Shown here: in pieces, positions 7,537 through 12,479 of the stretch | Layout: each line of letters begins with the position of its first letter | How positions within the stretch are numbered: the first letter of the stretch is position 1 | Translations under genes and position numbers: made by a program | Source: Leptolinea sp. | Lineage (GTDB): Bacteria; Chloroflexota; Anaerolineae; Anaerolineales; Anaerolineaceae | Length of the DNA stretch: 12,479 bases | NCBI GenBank assembly: GCA_022837205.1 | Contig: JALHEL010000023.1 | Span: 1 to 12,479 of the forward strand | Reading direction: 5' to 3' | The notes under the pieces: model-generated | Database searches by the model: none | Seen by the model: only the letters and a program-made list of their open reading frames with translations | What the model was told of the DNA's origin: nothing

Positions 7537-7634
7537 GCGAAAAAGGGGAATTTCCGAAAATATTTTCCGATCAATTAGATGCCGGAAAGAAAAGATTATT
7601 TTTCGTAAAAACAGGTAAGAGGGAGAATATAAAC

Positions 7635-7669
7635 AAAGGGACTGAGCCGAAATCCGGCCGGTCCCTTTT
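7635..7669 (+). terminator. Intrinsic terminator after the SIMPL pair
   Basis: An 8-bp stem, AAAGGGAC (7635-7642) with GTCCCTTT (7661-7668), is topped by an inner GCCG/CGGC helix (7646-7649 with 7655-7658) and followed by a short T run. It lies about 100 bases after the second SIMPL stop and immediately before the lspA -10 box. The U tract is short, so termination may be partial. Confidence 0.65.
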
Positions 7670-7673
7670 GATA

Positions 7674-7679
7674 TATAAT
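7674..7679 (+). promoter_or_regulatory. Probable -10 box of the lspA-rluD promoter
   Basis: TATAAT lies 35 bases upstream of the lspA start and only five bases beyond the preceding terminator stem. No clear -35 box is visible, and that region would fall inside the terminator hairpin. An alternative register, TGA followed by TATATA (7669-7677), would be an extended -10. Confidence 0.45.
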
Positions 7680-7713
7680 TGGGCTTAGTGTTTGTGAGAG
7701 TCGGAGGAATTGA

Positions 7714-8343
7714 TTGAATAAACGGGGAAAAGTTTATCTGAAATTATTTTCTATTGCGATCGGTGTAATTTTTATTGATCAATTAACGAAATGGTTCGTG
7801 CGTACGAATCTTAATATTCGCGAAACCTGGATGCCCATTTCTTGGTTGGAACCTTATTTCCGTTTTATTCATTGGAAAAACACCGGCGTTGCTTTCGGTC
7901 TGTTTCAGGGAATGGGATGGATTTTGACATCGCTGGGATTAGTGGTGATATTGATAATCATCTTCTTCTATAAACCCGTTTTTAACGGGCCGGCTTTTTG
8001 GCAAATCGCTCTCGGTCTACAGCTGGGAGGAGCAATCGGCAATCTGCTGGACCGGATCAATCCGAACGTGGGATATGTCGTGGATTTTATTTGGATCGGG
8101 AATTTTCCGGTTTTTAATCTGGCGGATTTTGCGATTGTTTCCGGTGCGATTGTTATGTTAATCGGTATTTGGTATACGGAAGAGCGGGCGGAGAAAAAGG
8201 AAGGAAATAAAGAAGGAAAATCTTTCGAAACTTCCTCCCCGATCGGGTCGATAACAGACAATACGAGCCGGGTTCCGGCGGATCCGGATGTTTCGAACGG
8301 TTCCCAAATCCCTGAATTATCCCGAGACGGGAAGCAGCCTTAA
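7714..8343 (+). CDS. lspA: Lipoprotein signal peptidase (signal peptidase II)
   Basis: This membrane aspartyl protease removes signal peptides from diacylglyceryl-modified prolipoproteins. Motifs seen are IDQLTKWFV (21-29), KNTGVAFG (55-62), GNLLDR (109-114), the catalytic aspartate D124 in GYVVDFI, and D138 in FPVFNLADFAI. Four hydrophobic segments (about 10-27, 68-86, 95-111 and 133-154) match the family. I chose the TTG at 7714 because GGAGG lies six bases upstream and no in-frame ATG fits before the first membrane segment. The protein is 209 residues, whereas the family usually ends near 150-170. The extra C-terminal tail of about 55 residues is Lys/Glu-rich, then Ser/Pro-rich, and has no recognisable domain. 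rluD starts one base after the stop. Confidence 0.95.
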   Translation: MNKRGKVYLKLFSIAIGVIFIDQLTKWFVRTNLNIRETWMPISWLEPYFRFIHWKNTGVAFGLFQGMGWILTSLGLVVILIIIFFYKPVFNGPAFWQIALGLQLGGAIGNLLDRINPNVGYVVDFIWIGNFPVFNLADFAIVSGAIVMLIGIWYTEERAEKKEGNKEGKSFETSSPIGSITDNTSRVPADPDVSNGSQIPELSRDGKQP

Positions 8344-8344
8344 A

Positions 8345-9286
8345 ATGGATCATGGACTTCAATCCTCCGGAAAAACTCTGCGATTTCAATATCGAAATTC
8401 CGAATTGATGCGGTTGGATCATTATTTGGTCGAGGTATTGCCTGATTATTCCCGTTCCCGTCTGCAGCAATTTATTACGGAAGGACGGATATCGGTCGAT
8501 GGCAAGCCGGCGGGCAAAAGCGGACTTAAACTGAATTCGGGTCAGGAAATCGAAATCACATTGCCGGAAGAAAAAACTTCCGAGCTGATTCCGGAAAATA
8601 TTCCGCTGGACATTTTGTATGAGGACGCTCAGGTTATTGTCGTAAATAAACCGGCCGGGATGGTTGTTCATCCTTCAGCCGGACATGAAAGCGGGACTTT
8701 GGTACATGCCGTATTGGCTCACTGTCAAGATTTAAAAGGATTCGGCGGCGAAATTCGTCCCGGGATCGTTCATCGACTCGATCGAGATACCTCAGGGGTG
8801 ATTATCATCGCAAAAAATGAACAGGCACATATCTTTTTGCAAAAGCAATTTAAATCTCATAAAATCGATAAGCGATATCTGGCGTTGGTAGACGGCAAAC
8901 CGCCGACGCCCAATGGGCGGATCGAGACGCCTATCGGAAGAGATCCGATTCACCGGCAAAGAATGGCTGTATTACCCGCCGAGAAAGGTCGGGATTCCGT
9001 AACCGAATACTTTACCAAAGAATCATTTCCCAACCATACCCTGATTGAGGCTCATCCTTTGACGGGACGCACCCACCAAATTCGGGTTCATATGGCTTTT
9101 CTGAAATGCCCGATTGTCGGAGATGTGTTGTATGGATACCGAAAACAATCCGTACCGATTCATAGACACTTTCTTCATGCGGCACGTTTGACGATTCTGT
9201 TGCCCGGTAAAGAATCTCCGATGACTTTTGAAGCGCCCCTACCTCCCGAACTGGAAGAAGTTCTGAACGATTTACGATCGGCCTGA
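8345..9286 (+). CDS. rluD: RluA-family 23S rRNA pseudouridine synthase (RluD-like)
   Basis: The enzyme isomerises uridines in large-subunit rRNA. The RluD type acts on helix 69, but exact sites cannot be read from the sequence. An N-terminal S4 RNA-binding domain is seen in RLDHYLVEVLPDYSRSRLQQ and GRISVDGK (23-54). The catalytic domain contains VVNKPAGMVVHPS (99-111) and the signature HRLDRDTSG (143-151) with catalytic D146, then HPLTGRTHQIRVH. I chose the ATG at 8345, which gives 313 residues and starts one base after the lspA stop. An in-frame ATG at 8288 would add 19 residues inside lspA. The ribosome site is weak, so expression probably depends on translation of lspA. The lspA-rluD pairing is common in bacteria. 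Confidence 0.93.
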   Translation: MDHGLQSSGKTLRFQYRNSELMRLDHYLVEVLPDYSRSRLQQFITEGRISVDGKPAGKSGLKLNSGQEIEITLPEEKTSELIPENIPLDILYEDAQVIVVNKPAGMVVHPSAGHESGTLVHAVLAHCQDLKGFGGEIRPGIVHRLDRDTSGVIIIAKNEQAHIFLQKQFKSHKIDKRYLALVDGKPPTPNGRIETPIGRDPIHRQRMAVLPAEKGRDSVTEYFTKESFPNHTLIEAHPLTGRTHQIRVHMAFLKCPIVGDVLYGYRKQSVPIHRHFLHAARLTILLPGKESPMTFEAPLPPELEEVLNDLRSA

Positions 9287-9335
9287 TTCATTCGATTCAT
9301 AAATAGAATTGATAATTATTTATTATGAAAACACT

Positions 9336-9365
9336 CTGACTGTTTTAAAGATTATGTAATATAAT
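9336..9365 (+). promoter_or_regulatory. Promoter of the riboswitch-controlled cation ATPase
   Basis: A -35 like CTGACT (9336-9341, 4 of 6 to TTGACA) is spaced 18 bases from a perfect TATAAT (9360-9365). Transcription would start near 9372, about 8 bases before the first strand of the predicted aptamer. This is the best two-part promoter in the window. Confidence 0.6.
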
Positions 9366-9379
9366 AGAGAAGAATTATC

Positions 9380-9470
9380 CATGAGGGAGTAGTTAACGTG
9401 CGCCATTCGTACGTGAGGAAACCGTCAGCACGGCCAAAAACCCGGTCAATCAGAAATAACAAGACTCATG
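9380..9470 (+). promoter_or_regulatory. yybP-ykoY family manganese riboswitch aptamer
   Basis: The leader carries the conserved pieces of this Mn2+-sensing RNA. A P1 strand CATGAG (9380-9385) runs into GGAGTAG (9386-9392). The block GTCAGCAC lies at 9424-9431. The 3' end, CAAGA (9460-9464), runs directly into the P1 closing strand CTCATG (9465-9470). P1 is thus a perfect 6-bp helix framed as AGGGAGTAG ... CAAGAC, as in known members. Internal helices are ambiguous: CGTGC 9397-9401 can pair with GCACG 9428-9432, or CGTG 9412-9415 with CACG 9429-9432. The family is known to control Mn2+ exporters (MntP, TerC-like proteins and P-type ATPases), and a P-type ATPase lies directly downstream. The P1 closing strand is also part of the terminator stem, so ligand binding should favour read-through. 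Confidence 0.85.
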
Positions 9471-9506
9471 AAACTTTAATAGAAGTTTCATGAGTCTTGT
9501 TTTTTT
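9458..9506 (+). terminator. Regulated intrinsic terminator (riboswitch expression platform)
   Basis: A 19-bp perfect stem (9458-9476 with 9483-9501) with loop TAATAG leads into a T tract ending at 9506. It sits between the promoter and the ATPase gene, so it must be regulated for the gene to be expressed. Its 5' arm contains the P1 closing strand of the aptamer (9465-9470), so aptamer P1 and the terminator cannot form together. Confidence 0.9.
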
Positions 9507-9544
9507 ATAGAATCAAACAGAATATTCTGAAAAGGACAAATTTT

Positions 9545-12226
9545 ATGGATTATTACTTAATTGGCACCGATGAAGTTTTTAAAAAAGTTTCCAGTTCGCC
9601 ACAAGGGTTGACACAAGCTGAAGCTGAAAAAAGACTGTCGGAATACGGCAGGAATGTCCTTGTTCAACCGCCGAAACCGACTATTTGGCAACGCTTGTTA
9701 GAACAAGTTTCCGACCCGATGGTTATTATGTTGATTGTTGCCGCAGTCATTTCCGGGATTACTTCGACAATTCGGGGGGAATCCATCGCAGATGTATTTA
9801 TTATTATGGCTGTAGTAGTCATCAATTCGGTTTTGGGCGTTTATCAGGAAAATAAAGCGGAAGAAGCGATTGAAGCGTTACAGAAGATGACGGCAGCCAC
9901 TTCCAAGGTTTTACGGGACGGGAGAAAAGTGGTCATTCCGAGCTCGGAGTTAGTTCCGGGGGATGTGATCATTTTGGAAGCCGGTGATGCCGTCCCGGCT
10001 GACGGCCGGATTATCAGCAGCGCCAGTTTGAAAATCGAAGAATCCTCGTTAACCGGTGAATCAGAACCGGTGAGTAAGTTTATCGATATCCTGCATTTGG
10101 AAAATTCCGATACGGTTCCGCTGGGTGATCGAAAAAATATGTGTTATATGGGAAGCACGGTCGTTTACGGACATGGGGAAGCGGTGGTAACGGCTACCGG
10201 AATGAACACCGAAATGGGAAAAATCGCCGGTGCTTTGGGTGAAGCCGAAAATGAACTGACCCCTCTTCAGAGAAAATTAAACGACTTGAGCGGAATCCTT
10301 ACCAAACTGGTAATCGGGATTTGTGTTTTTATCTTTATTTTCACCTTAATTCGCAATGGAAATTTCTCGGGTCCGGTTATTTTGGACACGTTTATGATCG
10401 CGGTCAGTTTGGCTGTCGCCGCAATTCCCGAAGGACTGGTGGCGGTTGTCACGATTGTTCTTTCGGTCGGTGTGACCAACATGTCTCGTCGAAATGCGGT
10501 CATTCGGAAATTAACCGCCGTGGAAACATTAGGGTCCGCGCAAGTGATCTGTTCGGATAAAACGGGCACTTTGACCCAAAATAAAATGACGGTAGTTGAT
10601 ACATTTGGCGATGATATGCAGTTGCTCTCGATCGCCATGGCTTTATGCAACGATGCCGAATTGGAGACTTCTCCTGAGGATTTGAACAATCCGGAGAAGA
10701 TCGAAGTCTCCGGAGAGCCGACCGAAGCCGCCTTGGTAATCTATGCGGCAAAGAACGGCATTGACAAAAATAAGCTTAAAAAAGAATACCCTCGAATCGG
10801 TGAAGCTCCTTTTGATTCCAAACGAAAAATGATGTCAACGGTTCACCGGCATGACGGCAAAATTATTCAATTTACCAAAGGTGCACCCGATGAAGTGCTC
10901 ACCAAATGTACCAAATGGCTTCATAACGGATCTGTGATTCCGTTAACCGATGAGTTACGAAATGAGATCATGGAAGCCAATAATGCGATGGCGGCAAATG
11001 CTTTGCGGGTTCTTGCCGGTGCGATGAAGGAATATCCCGCCGAACCGAAGTCATACGAAGCGGAAGAAATCGAAAACGATTTGACCTTCCTGGGATTAAT
11101 GGGGATGATTGATCCTATCCGACCGGAAGTGATCGGGGCGATCAAGGAATGCAGCGAAGCCGGAATTACGCCGATCATGATCACGGGTGACCATAAAGCG
11201 ACCGCGATCGCGATCGCGAAACAATTGGGCATTCTTGAGAGCGAAGATCAGGCAATTACCGGAGCTCAGTTGGATCATATCAGCGATGAAGAATTCGAGA
11301 AAATGATCGAAAATATCAAGGTGTATGCCCGAGTGCAACCGGAACATAAGACCCGAATCGTAAAAATGTGGAAGAAAAAAGGGATGGTCACCGCGATGAC
11401 CGGTGACGGTGTTAACGATGCGCCTTCCATTAAAAGTGCGGATATCGGTGTCGGAATGGGGATTACCGGAACGGATGTGACCAAGAATGTCGCGGATATG
11501 GTTTTGGCAGACGATAACTTTGCAACCATCGTATCGGCTGTCGAGGAAGGCCGCCGGGTTTATGACAATATTCTGAAAGTGATCCAATTCTTGCTTTCTT
11601 CTAACCTTGCGGAAGTCATCGCAATTTTCGTGGCTACGCTGATCGGTTTTCAAATTTTGAGGCCGGTTCATATTCTTTGGATCAACCTGATTACGGATTC
11701 GATTCCCGCCTTAGCGCTGGGGGTTGAAAAAGCTGAAGGAGATCTGATGAAAAGGAAACCGAGAGATCCAAACTCGCATATCTTTGCGGACGGGATGGGA
11801 TTCGATATCGGGTATCAGGGCGTTATGATTGCGATTGTGACCCTCGTCAGTTATTTCGTCGGTCATTATCTGGAAGCCGGAAGATGGGAAATCACCCAAA
11901 GCCCGGATGGGGTAACAATGGCATTTTTAACCTTATCCATGGCGGAGATCTTCCATTCGATCAACATGCGCTCCCGTCGGAATTCTATTTTTTCGATGCA
12001 TTCAATCAACAAATTCCTGATTTTAGCAATGGTAATCGCTTTGATTTTGACAACCGGTGTGATCGAAATCCCTTCGATTGCTGCATTATTCGAGTTTGAG
12101 ACGATATCGCTCAACGAATATATGACGGCCATGGCGTTGGCAATCTCGGTTATCCCGATTGTTGAGATCGTCAAATATTTCCAACGCAAACGAAATTCAA
12201 ATTATAACGGTACCGTGAACAAGTAA
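9545..12226 (+). CDS. P2A-type cation-transporting ATPase (probable Mn2+ or Ca2+ exporter)
   Basis: This is an 893-residue ATP-driven membrane pump of the SERCA/PMR1-like class. In order it has an N-terminal cation-ATPase domain (1-50), membrane segments near 55-100, the actuator domain with VPGD (137-140) and TGES (170-173), segments with PEGL (E296), the phosphorylated aspartate D338 in DKTGT, a nucleotide-binding KGAPDE (445-450), TGDGVNDAP (619-627), and six C-terminal membrane segments. Cation-site residues match both SERCA sites: N687/E690 in SSNLAEV, and N714/T717/D718 in WINLITDS. I place the start at ATG 9545, with AAAGGA nine bases upstream. A TTG at 9497 is in frame but lies in the terminator stem. 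The Mn2+-riboswitch leader suggests manganese efflux, although residues alone would allow Ca2+. A terminator follows, and the gene is monocistronic. Confidence 0.93.
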   Translation: MDYYLIGTDEVFKKVSSSPQGLTQAEAEKRLSEYGRNVLVQPPKPTIWQRLLEQVSDPMVIMLIVAAVISGITSTIRGESIADVFIIMAVVVINSVLGVYQENKAEEAIEALQKMTAATSKVLRDGRKVVIPSSELVPGDVIILEAGDAVPADGRIISSASLKIEESSLTGESEPVSKFIDILHLENSDTVPLGDRKNMCYMGSTVVYGHGEAVVTATGMNTEMGKIAGALGEAENELTPLQRKLNDLSGILTKLVIGICVFIFIFTLIRNGNFSGPVILDTFMIAVSLAVAAIPEGLVAVVTIVLSVGVTNMSRRNAVIRKLTAVETLGSAQVICSDKTGTLTQNKMTVVDTFGDDMQLLSIAMALCNDAELETSPEDLNNPEKIEVSGEPTEAALVIYAAKNGIDKNKLKKEYPRIGEAPFDSKRKMMSTVHRHDGKIIQFTKGAPDEVLTKCTKWLHNGSVIPLTDELRNEIMEANNAMAANALRVLAGAMKEYPAEPKSYEAEEIENDLTFLGLMGMIDPIRPEVIGAIKECSEAGITPIMITGDHKATAIAIAKQLGILESEDQAITGAQLDHISDEEFEKMIENIKVYARVQPEHKTRIVKMWKKKGMVTAMTGDGVNDAPSIKSADIGVGMGITGTDVTKNVADMVLADDNFATIVSAVEEGRRVYDNILKVIQFLLSSNLAEVIAIFVATLIGFQILRPVHILWINLITDSIPALALGVEKAEGDLMKRKPRDPNSHIFADGMGFDIGYQGVMIAIVTLVSYFVGHYLEAGRWEITQSPDGVTMAFLTLSMAEIFHSINMRSRRNSIFSMHSINKFLILAMVIALILTTGVIEIPSIAALFEFETISLNEYMTAMALAISVIPIVEIVKYFQRKRNSNYNGTVNK

Positions 12227-12247
12227 TTCGATTATCAAAAAAATAAA

Positions 12248-12288
12248 AAAAGGGTACAGCGGAAAAACCGTTTGTACCCTTTTCTTTT
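12248..12288 (+). terminator. Intrinsic terminator of the cation ATPase gene
   Basis: An 11-bp perfect stem (12248-12258 with 12273-12283, AAAAGGGTACA / TGTACCCTTTT) with an inner CGG/CCG pair is followed by CTTTT. It starts 21 bases after the ATPase stop. Confidence 0.88.
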
Positions 12289-12413
12289 CAGAGATAGAAA
12301 GCTTTTCGAACCCAAAGGATTCTCGGTTTTTTGCAGAATTATTCCGATTTTTGGAAGACTCCGAAAGGCAGGCAAGGTCTGTGGATATCTGCGGTTCGAA
12401 GAGGGATTCCCTG

Positions 12414-12419
12414 TATAAT
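12414..12419 (+). promoter_or_regulatory. Probable -10 box of the gene at the right edge
   Basis: TATAAT lies 25 bases upstream of the last start codon. No matching -35 box is seen. The transcript would start near 12426, leaving a very short leader that contains the ribosome site. Confidence 0.45.
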
Positions 12420-12444
12420 TAGAAGGGGAAAAGGAGATGAATCC

Positions 12445-12479
12445 ATGAAAACTTATGAATATGCCGATTATGTAAAAGC
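12445..12479 (+). CDS. Start of an unidentified gene, cut by the window edge
   Basis: An ATG at 12445 follows a strong ribosome site AAGGAG (12431-12436) with eight bases between. The visible reading is MKTYEYADYVK plus a partial codon, too short to assign a family. An earlier ATG at 12437 reaches a stop after three codons and is not the start. The preceding terminator and -10 box indicate a new transcription unit. Confidence 0.65.
   Translation, partial: MKTYEYADYVK

Noticed and set aside
7556..7567. Palindrome GAAAATATTTTC after the second SIMPL gene
   Set aside because: It is short and AT-rich with no second copy or regulator nearby, so chance cannot be excluded.
8288..8344. Longer N-terminus for RluD, starting at 8288
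   Set aside because: The extra residues overlap the lspA tail and match nothing in the family. The ATG at 8345 sits one base after the lspA stop.
9299..9323. AT-only hairpin (ATAAATA/TATTTAT) after rluD as a terminator
   Set aside because: It is seven AT pairs with no G-C base and no T tract, unlikely to terminate transcription.
9497..9544. TTG start that would add 16 residues to the cation ATPase
   Set aside because: The TTG and following codons are the 3' arm and T tract of the regulated terminator. The ATG at 9545 has a ribosome site and begins at the normal family N-terminus.
11096..11671. Long minus-strand open frame inside the ATPase gene
   Set aside because: It is the antisense shadow of a gene with continuous, motif-rich P-type ATPase coding. 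It has no domain or ribosome site.

Overview
This window is a moderately low-GC bacterial chromosome segment made mostly of housekeeping genes. The best taxonomic guess is a member of the Chloroflexota, class Anaerolineae. The hints are a lipoprotein with a Thr/Pro-rich linker and an NBR1-like Ig domain, a GGQNVQKN stretch in release factor 1, and an NLPY variant of the PrmC active-site motif. This placement rests on memory of those families, not on a search.

Layout. Positions 1-70 hold the terminator of a gene lying to the left. A protein-L-isoaspartate O-methyltransferase gene (pcm, + strand) follows and converges on a five-gene minus-strand operon. In transcription order that operon is prfA (release factor 1), prmC (release factor methyltransferase), a tsaC/Sua5-type threonylcarbamoyl-AMP synthase gene, a secreted lipoprotein gene and lplA (lipoate-protein ligase). 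The first four genes are joined by three successive 4-base ATGA overlaps, and lplA follows after 12 bases. A spacer of about 300 bases then separates this operon from plus-strand genes. These are two tandem paralogous SIMPL/DUF541 exported proteins, a terminator, an lspA-rluD pair (signal peptidase II and an RluA-family pseudouridine synthase), and a P2A-type cation ATPase with its own regulated leader. The window ends 35 bases into another plus-strand gene.

How the genes work together. The prfA-prmC-tsaC block serves translation: RF1, the enzyme that methylates its GGQ glutamine, and the first enzyme of the tRNA t6A pathway. LspA would process the lipoprotein encoded by the neighbouring operon.

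The most interesting element is the 5' leader of the P-type ATPase (about 9372-9544). It carries the hallmarks of a yybP-ykoY manganese riboswitch: GGGAGTAG beside the P1 strand, GTCAGCAC, and CAAGAC at the closing end. The 3' strand of P1 lies inside the 5' arm of a strong intrinsic terminator. This is the expected layout of a Mn2+-induced transcriptional ON switch and suggests the pump is a Mn2+ (possibly Ca2+/Mn2+) exporter. I saw no mobile element, CRISPR array, rRNA or tRNA, and no clearly novel multi-gene system.
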